Made by a program: the position numbers and the translations under genes
Origin: Sycobia sp. Sy_11
Lineage: Eukaryota > Arthropoda > Insecta > Hymenoptera > Epichrysomallidae
Direction: 5' to 3'
Assembly: GCA_018907035.1 (NCBI GenBank)
Contig: JACCIC010000065.1
Location: 310,001-374,000 of the forward strand
DNA length: 64,000 bases
Shown here: piece by piece, positions 35,687 through 50,549 of the stretch
How positions within the stretch are numbered: position 1 is the stretch's first letter
How the letters are laid out: the number at the start of each line of letters is the position of its first letter
The notes under the pieces: model-generated
The model's database searches: none
Seen by the model: the letters and a program-made list of their open reading frames with translations, nothing else
What the model was told of the DNA's origin: nothing

Positions 35687-38600
35687 ATGACGAGCGAGCC
35701 CGGGAGCGACGAGCGCCTGCTCCGCGACGAGGAGGAGTCGGCGGCGGCGGCGTCGGCGGCGGCGTCGGCGGCGACTCACCCGCCGGCCGAGGCGGGTGTC
35801 GTCCCCGGCGAGGCCGGGCGCTCGAGCGACTCGGCCGGGGCCAGCCCCAGCGGTGGCTCGCCCTCGTCGGCCTCGACGACGGCCGACGCCTCGCCCACGG
35901 AGGCCCGACGTCGGCCGCCCACGCGGAAGTACGAGGCCGCCCATGAGCTGGAGAACGCCAGCCTGCTGCTGGTCAGCGCGCTGGGCCAGGGCCGCCAGCA
36001 GCTCGCCGTCGGCGGCGAGCAGGACGAGGAGAGCCAGAAGCAGCAGCCGCCGCAGCAGCAGCAGGAGAGGTTGCGGGAGTCGCCCAAAGTCACGAGGAAG
36101 AGTTCGTCCAGGGCGAGCGTCTATCCTTCGAGGGTGTCGACCATCTCCAGGGAGGCATTCGGTTGGTTATATATGCGATCTTTCGATGATTCGCGCAAAT
36201 TTTCACAATTCTTTTCCCGACAATTTTTGAAGGTTTAACGTCTCTATTAGGAATAAAAATTCGATTTTAAGTTTTTTTTTTGTTGGTGGGAATATAATAA
36301 ACTGAGAGTTTTTTTACAATTCTCATTCAGCATCCTGCTTAAAGTACTGAAAAATTTTCTTCTGTTTAATAATAATAATGCAAATGGATATTTGAAGAGC
36401 CAACTTTGAGAATTGTGTAGCTTAAAAATTAGAAGAAAAGTCAAGGTTACTGGGAGCCTCTGAAGTTTACCTACGGAAATACTTAATAAATGTTTGCTAA
36501 TTAATTATTTGTCGAAAAGGCACTTAATTTTCTGCTAACATTAAGAAGCAAATTTTTTATGGAATTAAAGTTTCGGGTCGAACAAAAAAGCCTCTACATT
36601 CTTTCTTGAAAATTCTAATTATGAAGTTAGTGTTAAAAACTCTGACTCATCTAGATCCATATATAATCAGGTTTTTCGATAGTTTGTAAAAAAATTTAAA
36701 GTTTAGAATTTTCTAAAATAGTTGTAACCAATATTTTTTTTAGTGAAGAGGTATAGTTTAAAATATATATATAGTGTTTATCATAAATTATTCATTATAC
36801 ATCGGGTAAATAATTTATCAAGGTATCAATAGAAATAGAATTGAATATACATTAAAATTTTCCAAAGGAGTTTTTTTTATCATATGCAGAGTACAGTACA
36901 ATATATATGATGAAATAATATTTTCGTGGATGAAAGTCACTTAAATTGATATTTATAAGATAAGATTTCATTGCCTCGCTGCTATTGACCAATTTCAATG
37001 TAAAGCCAAACGTTTTAATGCTGCCGCAAAATTCCACTCTGCCGTGTACGTGCCTTGAATGTCATATAGATCATTTTATAATTCAAAAGTACGATGAAAA
37101 GTGCGATGACGTGCGATGAAATTTTTATTTCAGTTAATGCACAGCGATATTAGCACCGAATATTTGCATAAAGTTAGAGTAAAGTTTATTCGTACTTGAC
37201 AATGGGTATTTCTGAAATGAACCTTTATACCATTTAAATGTATGTCTTGCTCTATAAAAGTATATAAAGTAGCTTAAATATGAAGTTTTATTGACGTAGT
37301 TCTATAGCATACGTGGATTTTTAAATACCAAACCTATATACGTATATTGATTTACTGCGTCGAAGATTGAGAAGTCGCTACAACTGAATATATAACTCTT
37401 TCAGAATCAAATGTCGCTGAAATTGATTGAATTTTTAGTACACTATAGGGCTAAAATTTTTCGTCCAGTACCGGAATTTTTTAAGATGCTCAAGCATCTG
37501 TTTTTTACATCAAAGCAGTTTAGCATATATATACTTCTGGCAGTTTATTTAGTACATACAATTTATCAAATTATACAAATAAGTAGACAAATAATTTTAC
37601 GTTATAAAGAATTTTATTTTGGTATTTGGTTAGCAAATTAAGCGGATTAACGTGTTCATAACATTTGTATATGATAAGAATTTTAAATATTGGAATAAGT
37701 GATATTTTACAAGTTTTATTTCTCCAAATTTACTCATTTCACGAAGAGTATAATTTTTGTCAAAAATGATTTTGATTATAAACAACAGAAAAGGCTTACA
37801 TATAGCATTTCGAGGAAGCTTCCTTCATCGAAAGTCATTGAATTAATAATTCCATATTGCTCGCGTAATACTATATCCACTCCTAATAAAAAGCACCGCG
37901 ACTAAAAATAAAACGCAGCAGTTGTTCTGAGGCAAAAGTAAAGGAAAACAACAAAAGTAAAAGGGGGTGGGCACTTTTAGTTTACGCGCGCACGCAAGCC
38001 CTGTTTAAAGGAAGGATAATACCTGACTGTGGGGAAGACCGTTTAGTGCGCCGATAGAGAACTATAATTGCCAGTAGCTCTTGCTTTGTTATCGGCTTAG
38101 TTCGAAATCAAGGTAGCCTCAAACGTTCCCCCTTCCGCAATCGAAATATCGAGTTTTTTCATACTATCAGAATTATTTCTTATTAAATCAGACAAAGTTT
38201 CATATTTCACGAAGCAATTTTACGCACTGAGAAAAAATATCTGTTATCAAGTAAATATTTTCTTGTTTTGTACCAACTAAATTGTTTTCTTAAATTGAGA
38301 AAGCATCTTCTTAAATCAAGGAAATATTTACTTAATGCAAGAAGAATTCACTTGAATCAAACCACGTTCTCTTAAATCTAGTGAATATTTTCTTAATTTA
38401 AGAAAATGATTTACTTGGTACAAAACAAGTAAATATTTACTTGATATCGGAAAATATTTTTTTCACTACGGGTATATTAAAATTGTACTGAAAAAGAAGG
38501 TGGTTTTGTTGTATTTCTTTTTTCAAAACCAAAAGCCAATGAGCGACTCGAAATTTTTTACCTTTACGATTAATTAAAATTACATTTTTTAAGTAAGAAT

Positions 38601-40184
38601 TACACTTACATACATTTTTTATATATGCTGTAATATGGCTGTCTTTAAAAGGTGGTTTTTAAAGAATTATCTGAAATCCACAAGTTTAATATTTTTAATA
38701 ACTATATAATATTTGACGGAGCTTTTACTCATAATATCGTTGAAAAGTAAAAGATATAAAAAATGTCAAGTATTTAAATTGTTGTTAGTGTGTTTTTGCT
38801 GGTTTTTTGTCTCAAAAAGAAATACTATACAGAATAAAGTAGCTAACAATATCAGTTGTATTTAGCTTCAGGATCCAGCAAATTTAATTTATTTTAAAAT
38901 AAAAAAAATGATTATAAATAAAGCAGTTTTTGAGATATCGTTGAAATTAATGAGAAAAACACGATTTTTTAGGAAACGCCGTCGATAATAAGCTACCAAA
39001 AACCAATCGATTAATCAATTTTTTCATCGATCTTGATGAAAACTGTGCTTATAAACCAGATATTTATTTGTTTAATTAAAAATAATTTTGGTAGGTTCGA
39101 AAATGAGCTATTATCCGTTTCTTCAATCTCCAATACTCCACTTCCAAACTATAGAGCCCCCGTCGATAAAATGCTTAAATAATAGGTGAGAGTAGCCGAG
39201 AATATGTGCATAGGGGAACGCCGACAACGTCATCGTCGTCCATCGATATACGTTCGTTATTGTTTTTACAGCGCTACCCCTTACGCGCGACTATAATTAA
39301 TAACCCACGCCATCGACGCCCCCTTATATAACTCTACTAATGCGTTTATTCGTAAGCAAGCGATCTTAATTATTACGAGAGAATACTGTACATACAGCTG
39401 TACATACGGACGTAAAGATGCATTAATTCGAAGTTTACGTTTTCGCCAACGATTTCGCTAACGCTTGAAAAATAAAAATCTAGGGTTTTGCAAAATGTGA
39501 AGGTTCTAAATGTAGTTTTATAAAAGTATATCGGAATCGGCACTGCGATATACAATCGTTTGCTAATAACTTCCATCGTGTAAAAATGGATAGCCTTGCA
39601 TCTGACCGTTAATAATGACTGGAACGCTATATTATATTAAAGCCGTAATGGAATAAACTGCAAATTTATTTTTAAATCTATACATGTACATAATAATAAC
39701 ACGAAGCTCTGAAAACTTTTTAACAAACATATCATGCCTCCACCCTTTTTATATTATTTAATCAAAACTTCATTATTTACTGAAAGTACGATTAAATTAA
39801 GTTTCACGACTCTAACCTAAAACTCACAAATTTAACATGGTTTCTCAGTGTTTGTACAAAAAAGATAATGAAAAACTAGTGTGTAAGTTGATTTTTACTC
39901 CATGAGATGTACCTCCCTCATTTTATAGTTACCAATTTCGACACCCGTGTTGAAATCTATAATTTTTTATTGTCTCTCTTAATACTGATCATTTCACTTA
40001 ACTTTAAAATTTAACCGCCAATTCACACTTTTTTTAAAATTTTATATTGATTTACATATCGTTAAAATTTGACTCACGATACGAAAATAAGAATCAATAT
40101 TGAATGTCGACCCAGTTAAACACGTGTAGCATTTTTCATTTTTGAACATCGATAATTCGAACAATTGATCGTTCAATAGTTTTC

Positions 40185-40243
<59 letters not shown>

Positions 40244-43200
40244 ATAGTTAAATGAATTATCTCGATTTTTTATAATTTAAAAAGAATTTAATTTATATCA
40301 AAAACTCACATCATTCACTTTTGTCAAGAAATAGAACCAAATTAGAAAATTAATTAGAAATGTAACATTTCTGAGAAATTACTTTTATTATTGCAATTCA
40401 ATTTATTAAATAGAAAAATTAAAAAATATTTTGATACCAAACCTATGTCCAATGTATGAATAAATATAACAGTAATCGTATGTAGTGCAGCGATTATTTT
40501 ATAGTTTTCAAGGTACTATTTCTACTTTCTGGGAGATAATAAACGCTGATAATAAATTAGTTCAAAGTGCCAGCACAATAATGAAACTGAACCTTCGAAT
40601 TCATTAAGTCTAATGAATAAAATACAGTTTTATGATCATAATAAGGATTATATTCATAATAATGCTAAAGAAATGATAATTTTTAATAATTATTATAAAT
40701 GTTGATAAAAGAAGAGCGACTTTAATACTTTAATTAAAAAAAAAACTATTTTATTTATCGATTGCAACATCCGCGGTCAAGTTTTTTCAATATATATTAC
40801 AGTTGTAATACATAATTACATACTATGTTCAAAATGGCTTGACCGTGGAAAATACAGTCGATAAATAAATAATTTTCATGAAGCTAAAGTGATTTTTGTC
40901 TTTCACGGAGATCTTGCATTGGATTATTGCACAGTTATAGTTATTACATCGAATTATATAAATTATATCAGTTTAATAAGATTATACGAAATTATAATTT
41001 AACATATAATCAGAACATGAAAAGCAGCTTTTTAAGTAAAGTTATGTTTTGATTCTACCTGAAAATTAATATCTTAATTGATTTAATGCATACATGAAAA
41101 TACATTCAAATACATATATAATATTGATGAAAAAAGGCATATTTTTTAGAGAATTAAAATTACATAAATATGTGAAAAATAATCGATACTCTATAAATTT
41201 AGTGATAGCATTCAAACATATGGTCCATACTTGGCTCACCGAATATCAACTGTATTCTCTTCAAGTGAATGGTAATGGCACGCAAAGTTATCCTATTTAA
41301 TACCCTTTTTGAATAATCCTAAGTAATAGTATCCATTATTAAGGTTTCTAGAGGAAACTCATTACAATAATTGCTTGAATTCAATTAAATAAATATTTGA
41401 ATACAGAAATTTTTATTAAATGTGAGAATAAGCAAAAAGATATTGTTCAATGAAAAATTGTTATTATTTATATTATAATTAGAATTATGTTGATTAAATT
41501 TATGAGTAAATTTCAAAGAGTCGTGCATTTTATATCGGATACTTCCTTCGCGATGGTAAGGGGCTAGAAATGTTGTTATCTTTTTGGGACTTAAAGACAG
41601 ACCCCTTTATATGAACTTGAATATTTCGTTTAAGATTATCAGCGTTAACAAACATGCATGCGAAAACAATTGATAGTACACATACTTAAGAATAATAAAT
41701 TATATATTCCCATAAGGGTGTCTGACAGTTTTTATCTATTTATTGATTTAATTCGATATTTAGGGAATTTGTGCCTTCGAAATATTATTACCGCATCATC
41801 CTAGGTAAGACAAGAATGTACAACGTTCCTATTTTCTAAAGAGAAACTGTAAATAGATAGAGTCTAAAATATCTTGATTTTTCCTATTTATTTTACGTAT
41901 AAATGAATTTTACTAATACATTTTTACTAATACAATTTTACTAATACATTAGCAATGAATTTTACTAATACATTTTTAAAAAATGCCCAATAATAGTTGA
42001 ACATCTAGATATTTTAGTTTTATTGTACTAGCGGTGGTTCATTCTAATTCAAGTTTAGTTATGGAAATGCAATAAAAGTACAGGAAAAGCTCAGTTCAAA
42101 AACAAAGGGCTTTCATTTATGCTATTGGGATCATCGTCGTCGGAATGGGGTAGCCTTTACGCTATAATAAATATTAATTGATTCTTTAATGGTAAACATC
42201 CCGAGAAGTAAACATAAACATGACGTAAAGACATGAGATCTTAGACAACACTTGGGTTAATAAACTTTTTTCCAATATTTACTTACAAGGAGAGGCCATC
42301 AGATACAGTGTCGAATTAAGAATTTGTCCGCCTCTACGTTAACTCGAAAGAACCTCTCCCTTGTAGGACGAATGTAAAGATACGAAAAAAGGTTACTGAA
42401 CTGCAATTCGTCAGCGTAATAAATGAGTATACAATTATACAAGTCTATAAAAAAACTATAATAATTGTATAAATGTATACAAGAAACGGAGAGGGGGAAT
42501 GAATAAAATTTTATTTTTATTACGTTTAATATTGGATATTAATCTGAGATTAAAAAAACTTTTTGCTTTTAATTTTGCAATACTATTTTTCTATACTGTT
42601 TTTCTAACTTTTTCAATACTATTTTTCTAAATCTCACGCTAAAACAAATACAATTGTAAAACAAGTAAACCAAATTAAATTCATAATTTATATATGTGTT
42701 CATCTATAAAATATCTTAAAAAGCTTTCTCTGCAATTGCTTAATACCTTCAGCATAAAAACAAAGTTACATCGAAAAAAAAAACTTTGCAACGCTATGTA
42801 GAATTAGCAATAAGGTCTATATTGGCATTGTTTGCGTGCCAATTATGTCATCTATCTGACATGTGTGAGCATGTATGAAGCAAAAAATAAATTATTAATA
42901 AATAAATATATTGAATTTAATTATTTGATAAAGTTTATTTAATTTATTTAATAAAAATCAACAATGTACTGAGTAGCTCTTTTTTTTACTAATTTTAAAT
43001 ATTTACATATTTTTCTATTTTAATTTCCACATTAATTGCAGAATAAAAATTATATAAACGAAATAATTAGCAATAGTTATATAATTATAAAAACAAAACT
43101 TTGAGAAATTCGCAATTCAGCTGATACTTTTGTAACAAGAATACGTTAGACGCAGCTCAATTCACAATTGAAATTTCGTTTGTTTCTTGAACAATTAACG

Positions 43201-43687
43201 AAAGACTATATTTATCACCACAAGCTGATTACTCAAATAACAGTGGCATTCCTTTTTCTTTTTCTTTTAATATGTAAATTACTACACAGTTGTTCCCGTT
43301 GAGTAGCAGCGACTGCAGTGCGACCTGTTGAGGCAGAAAGGAAAACGGCTGAAGGAAATTGTCACGCGTCCATTATTATAAATTTGCTCCGATATCGCCT
43401 CCCCGCCGTTGCGAGTTCACGTGACCTATTCTTAAAAGTATAGAGCAGCTGTTCGAATTTATATTGTCGATTACGCTCGTTTACTCTATTTATAAGATAT
43501 AGACAAGAACGGGTAATAATAATAAGTTAAATACCGTCTTACGTTACAACTGTCGTTATCGATCGGTCTCGGACTGGCTCGAATTCAGTGACAATAACTC
43601 CTTGAAATATTCATTCCAGTGGCCCGGCTACCCTTCAGTTTATTTATACCTTAGTTCGAAATTAGATTAAGACTGTAAATTTATCAG

Positions 43688-43745
<58 letters not shown>

Positions 43746-45955
43746 AAAAATGTAATGTAGATACTTGATCCTTGCTTAGAACGAATTACAAGATACCCAT
43801 CATTCACCGGTAATTTAGATGAGATCAAGAATGTATTTTTATGTTGAAAAAACTCTGTATTTCCAAAGAATTATTAGAATAATTATACAGCTGTTGCACT
43901 TTTATTTTTTTGTAAATTATTTTACTTAGAGAAAATATAAAAAATTAAAAAATATATTATTTATTCTATTTGATGGTTTATTATATTTCAGACATATATA
44001 GTTTGATGATATACAGTTTAAGCTAAATTTTTGAAAAATTTAAAAATTGCCAAATTTAAACATAACAGCAAACCTTAGCTCAGACAGTAAATGAATAAAT
44101 TTGATCTTTTTTGTCTATGTAATGGCAGTGATTATATATGGCAAAGTACATAATTACTCGAAGCACGAGTTCGGTTTCTTCAGATTTCGACATTGTCCAA
44201 CAGATAATACAAATAATCTGATTTGATCAATTATGTAACTTTAAAAAAAATTCGTTTTTCTAAAATTTATTATGTATTTTGAAACAATACGAGTAATTAA
44301 TTAGGCTCTTCATAAGATTTACTGTTGCATACTCTATTTATTCAACTAGGTATAAATTAGTTTTTGTGAAAAAATATTACAAAACAAATATTAACCAGAT
44401 AAGATTGAATACTACCTAGTGATTTTTAGTTATTATTTTATTTATTACTTTAATTTTATATTCTGAAGATTCTATTATTATATTTAGTTACATTTATATT
44501 TTATTTTCTTTAATCTGTTACGCTTTTTACTTTAATATTAAATTTATGATAATTTTTAGAAAATTTATTTTAAAATTATTTTTAGTTTAGAACATGTAAA
44601 TAATTAAAAACAATATTTAAATTGAACTTTAGTATTTAACGTTTAAGGAAACATGCTTAGATGAACATTGGAAATGCATAATTTTTTATTGAGTATTTGT
44701 TTATAATTTCAATATTTAATATAACGTTTTGGGTATTTCACAAAATCAATAGAATTCATTAAAAAAATTAAAACAATCATTTATTTACATAAGGACTTTC
44801 AAAAAGATTTTTAATGTGCTACAATTTTTGTACACTAAATTCGGTATATACATGTAATATTTTCAACACTTCCTAACAAAAGTATGAGTATTAATCAATG
44901 ATGTTTTGTGGACGTTCTGGTCGACAGTTTTATGGATCAATTAGCTTTATGAATTTAGACGTGTTTTTATTTAGAGGAATATTTATTTAATTTTTTTTAC
45001 TTATTAAGAATACTACAATAGTTCTGAAAAATAAAAATGATTTCAATACAAATTATTTGATATCAAATATTTGGTTCTATTTAGAAGTAAAATATTAATA
45101 TAAACATATAACTATTCTGCCAAAATATCAATGGCAATAATTTTTTTAGAATCAAATTAATGATCAAACAAAAATAAATGTACTAATATTTCTTATAGTC
45201 ATATGCTTGCGAGATTAGTTACGAAAAAATTGAATACTCATGCAGGAAAGAGAACGCATTTTAACCTGCAATTTAGGGAAAAAAATTTAACTTGGAACAG
45301 TTAAAAGTACAAAAAAGTATTACTTACTTTTGTTTAGCATGTTAAATATATTATCAATACTGTTGATCCGCAGTATAAAATATTATCTTACCACGTATAT
45401 GAATTGAACACTTTCACAACAATGAAAAAAACAATCCTGAAGCTTACAGAGAAGGAATGGAAAATACTTTAACAATTGACTCCTTTTAGTTTCTATGCTT
45501 ATTAAGTACGTAAATTTTTAACGAGACAATTGCGACAGCATCGACGTCATTTACGAATGTGACGCTATTCATGGAGAATTATCAAATATTCAAGTAACTC
45601 GTAAATCATTTCTGAATTCAGTTTTACAAAAAAATTTATATAGGCACAGAAAATATTTGTAAAATATTCGCATTTTCTTTTTCGAATCGATTCTACGAAA
45701 ATATTAACAATTTTTTACAATCAATGGCTCTTTACCAATACTCCAACTTGGTAAACCCCGTCTATTATTTGTTTGCTATCTGATAAACTGAATGTGTTTT
45801 TTCAATTATTTTTTTGTTTGCAGTATGTATTGTATTTGTACAGAATATAAATGTAAAAGAGCAATTTGGTATCTTAACAGTTTTTTTATTTATTTTTATA
45901 TGCATTTATTATTTTCTGATTGATCATAATAAAAATAATGGTTTTTACTTGAAAT

Positions 45956-45996
<41 letters not shown>

Positions 45997-46480
45997 TATT
46001 TTACTATTATTCATTATAATTACAATAATTCAATACATGTATAATATGTAATGATACATTTATTACTGTTACGTATATAACAATAATATATCTATACTAT
46101 ACTAACAAGTTGGTTATGCAATCTATTTTCAATACTTGTTAGAGACTTCAATCAATAAAGCAGTCCTGATTAACGTTATACACGCGAAAACTTTGGTTAC
46201 GTTAAGTCTTCTCTATTCGGGTATCGCGTTAAAGAGAGCAGATGCCTCATTCCATAGTTTTTTCTTCCTATAAGATCTGCTCACAGTTCGGAAAATATTT
46301 CGAATGTCAAGGGTGCGAGCGCTAAAGCACGTGGCGTTCGACTACCGGATCGATACTATATATATAAGGGTCGATGCGTGCGGCTTCCCCGGAGCAGTTC
46401 GCGCCGTCGCGCGACTGGCTCGTATAACGCATTCATTTATTAAAAACGAACGACTACAATTCGCGCCGACGCGACCACAG

Positions 46481-46544
<64 letters not shown>

Positions 46545-49500
46545 GCTCGGCAGCTCGCCTCTCCCGCCGCACTACCGCTCTGCTAATGAGCTTGCAAGCT
46601 CAGTACGCGACGCAACGGGGTGCAGCGAGACGCGTGCGGGTCCCATGCTCATGTATCATGCGGTCGAGTGGGCGTGCTGTTGCAGATCTGAATTTGGGTC
46701 CTGACATTTTTGCTCTCATGCGGCTGAGCTCGGAACTCCAAAGATTAAGGGCTAACGGATTGAACAGTGCATAGGGTCGCTCTAGTAATGCCCGATCAAG
46801 GCTAGTAAAAAGTTAGGGTTCGCGTAATAATAAGAGTCGACTTTTTATTTCCAATTGTCATGGTTCAGAATCAGTGTGTGACGATTTTACAGTGCTGTTC
46901 AAATACCGGGAAGTTGTCTTGATTTCGTATTATTCTGGTCGTTAATCAACTGTTTAATGAATCTGTCATTATATTTATAATACAGCGTTTAATATTTAAC
47001 ATAAAAAACAGCCATAAATATTATCAAGTATCAAATAGCGATCTACGTTTCTTGTCTAACATTGTTTTCTGTTTGAATCATTAAATATTCGCATGCGTGA
47101 ATAAATACGTTGAATACTCAATTATCTGGATTTTTTTTCTTTTCGAGCAATCCAAAGATTCGGATACCTGGATAAAAAATGGAAGATCGAACTAATTTAG
47201 TCAATAAATTACATTTATTTTCGTATAAATTAAATATTATATTATTTATTACTTCGCCAAATCGATTAAATAAATTTTCTTTTTAAGTACAAAATCAAAT
47301 ACGAAATGTATCCTTTAAGTAGGTACATTTGTTTCGGATATTTGTACATACTAATATTAATCGGATATCTATAAATCTGCGAATTCTCCTAATGAAATGA
47401 ATGGTTGTCAACAAGATATCCAAATAGTTCCCGGGTATCCAGATCAATGAACGGAAATTAAAAGCAGATATTGATACTTCTATGTGTTAAGATACGGAAT
47501 AATTGAATGGATACTAATAAATAAGTATCTGTAATTCGAATTCTATGCACATATACGAATAATGTGAATGGATAATCGAAATTCCGAATATATAGATAGT
47601 CCTAGTACTTGTATCGAAGAAAAATTTTTTATAAAGTATTTTACATTATTTATCAACATTTTCAATGTAAAAAGTTGCGAATAGAATAGAAACATAAACA
47701 CATAAGCGGGAAAATAATTCACCGAAGTCTGGACAATTTCTATCATATGTTTTTGTGATCTTTTAATCAAAATTTGAGGTACTTAACTCTCATCAGGATT
47801 TATAACATAGCCTCATATAATTGGTTTAAAAACGTAATTAATTCTCTAAAGTAGGACCAGTTATTTCCAATAATATTATCTTAAGTATATTAATCTTAAA
47901 TCCATTAACTTTCAAGCACCATGATCCCACTATTTCAGAATCCAGTAGGCAAGAAACTTATGTTCACTGGGACCAGGAGTAAAGAATGTTCAAGCCATGC
48001 ATGCTTCTGAATCTATAGCTTCTTCACCCCGTAAAGAATTATTGCTGTACTACTTATTCGCGTGTTTATAATTTAGATCACCTTCACGTTCTTGACGTCG
48101 AGCAACGAACATATTCCGTCTTTTATCAGACACCCTTTGGATAATGAAATTTATGCTATTGTTTCAATACTCGAAACAAGTTTATGATGCAGGGTTTTCG
48201 AACACCAGTATTGGTGACTATAGTCAAGGTGAAACAGTAGGTCTATATAGGCATCGTCATTCTACGACCGCAAATTCGTAGAGGTGGGCTACCATATCTC
48301 TAGAGAGTAAAAAGTTTCAAGAGAAAACTTGCGGTTAATATATACTTATAGACTCTAGTAAATGCTAAATATACTGATGTGTCAAAGCATCAACACTTAC
48401 AGTGTAAGTCTTTTTCTTGACAGGTTGTAAGCTTAAAATATTTGAAGGTTCTTAAGTTAAGGAATAATGAATTTAAAGGATTATGAAATTAAGGAGTTAT
48501 AAGCTTATAGGGATTGATTCGTTAATGCATAAATGATTCATTGCATTTTTGAACATATTTTTTGAAATTCTGAAAAATTCTGAAGTGATGGGGTCAAATG
48601 GATCTTGAAAACATATGATGTACATAGTCAAATTTTACAGATAATTTTTTCGATTATTTTGTAACATTGTGTAATTTTTCACTAAATCAATCATGACAGT
48701 CATGATTAATTATTAATTTTATTTAATCTTTGCATTGCTCGCAACAAGTATATCACACACATTTTATTTTGAAGATAATGATAGACTAAGAATTTATTCA
48801 TTTAACACATAAATTAAAAAACTATCTCAATAGTGTCAGAAACACTATGTTTTATTTAATAGTAATTATTTATTTAGTTATTGAATTGTCATTATAATTT
48901 GTAATATACTTATAATTAGCCATTTTAAACATGAACGATCCAAATTCATAATAGAATAGAGTAAACGTCTAAAAAGTTAGTTCTAACATTTAACATTGGA
49001 AATAATTTATTCATTAATCAGAATTGACCTAACAGTATAATACGTCATGCAAAATAACCGATTTTCTATTTTTTAATTTCAGCAATAAAATAAACAAAAT
49101 AACTTCCTTTTTAATAAAAGCTGTTTTCAATACTACATTAATCGTAATAAATTAAATTTTTTTTCTGCCTCGTTACAAAATTACAACTGTAGGTCCGAAA
49201 TTGGGATCGCAGGACATTTCGTTGTCCGCGTCGCATACAACAATCTTTCCGGGATCCGAGGACGGAGACTTTGAGAAGACTGATGATTTTCGAGGAGTGA
49301 GCCCAACTACTTCCGCCCTCCTCGCACCGACTGCCAAAAATGGTGAAGATTTTCCTGCGGACTTTGAATATGACACGCTTTTTTTTCGGTAATCACATTT
49401 TTTGAAATCATAATTTTTTTCAGTTCATGGTTTTCAGCTCTTACTAAACTCAACATAATAATCACGAAATTAATATTCAAGCCATAATTGACATGAGAAA

Positions 49501-50185
49501 TTTGAAATGTATATAATTAAAATAATAATTTTCATGTACATTCTTAATTAAACGAGGTATTCTCGAAGTAATAGACGACGACGTTGAAAATAGGCTATCA
49601 TCTAAAAGTTTAATTCAAATGCATAGTTCAAAGATTATGCCGTGATACAAATAAAGTTTCCAATAAGGAATTCGAATTCTTTATTTCGTTTTTACATCGA
49701 ATACACAGAGTTCTTTTATGTATTACGTGAATTCAAACACGATGCAGGGATGGCCGGCGCAGGATCGACATGGTACTGGTTTACCGGGACGAGAACGAGG
49801 GCGTGATGACGGAGCAGGAGGCCCGAAAACGGGAACAGCGTCGGGTCTTCGAGCAGAACCTGCTGAAGGAGGGTCTCCAGTTGGAGCTCGAGCCCAAGGA
49901 GACCTCCTTCGATGGCAGAACCAACTTTCTCAAGCTCCACATACCCTGGAAGGTGAAAGTCCAGTACGCCGAGGTTATGAATCTCAAATTGCCTACCAAG
50001 AGGTTCATCACTATTTCTGTCAAGGCCTGGGTAAGCGTTTGACCCTATATTATGTGCAATTTTGATGATTGAAAAAAACAGAAAATATTAAACGATTAAA
50101 ACGTTATTTTGCTTTATAAAGATCCTCGTCGTTTTTTAAGATTTGATTATTAAATAACGTTGCTTTATAGAGATAAGTATGTATG

Positions 50186-50217
<32 letters not shown>

Positions 50218-50497
50218 CTCACATATTCTTCGTCGACTGATGAAATTGTTTCGTTTTCTTTTTTTAAATTTCACATTAATTCCCATGCGGTATTAAAAAT
50301 TTCGAAATAAATTAATATTATGAATCGAAACATTTTGCCATAAAGCATCTACATTTACTATCAGAATTTCAACATGAATATGTCAAGAATATCAAATTAC
50401 AATATAAATTAAGAAATAAGATGTCGATGTAGTAAATTTTAAAAATAATTATATCTTTTTTACTCTTATTAAAGTGTAGCTAATTATTCACTCTATA

Positions 50498-50549
<52 letters not shown>

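Larger units (their letters stand above)
36162..49192 (+). other. Anoctamin intron 1 (13 kb)
   Basis: It begins GTTGGT after the phase-1 G that ends exon 1 and ends CTGTAG before exon 2, where phase matches. It is AT-rich, with microsatellites, two MITE-like inverted repeats and several GC-richer patches (about 37920-38110, 39190-39330, 43310-43440, 46300-46800). No nested coding gene is recognised. An additional small exon cannot be excluded. Confidence 0.7.

Noticed and set aside
34735..35944. Several overlapping Arg/Ala-rich frames on both strands
   Set aside because: High GC makes stops rare in all frames. Only the frame that continues through exon 1 and splices in phase to exon 2 is supported.
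46304..46774. 156-codon frame with Tyr-Ile repeats
   Set aside because: Its centre is a (TA)n microsatellite and the flanks show no recognisable domain.
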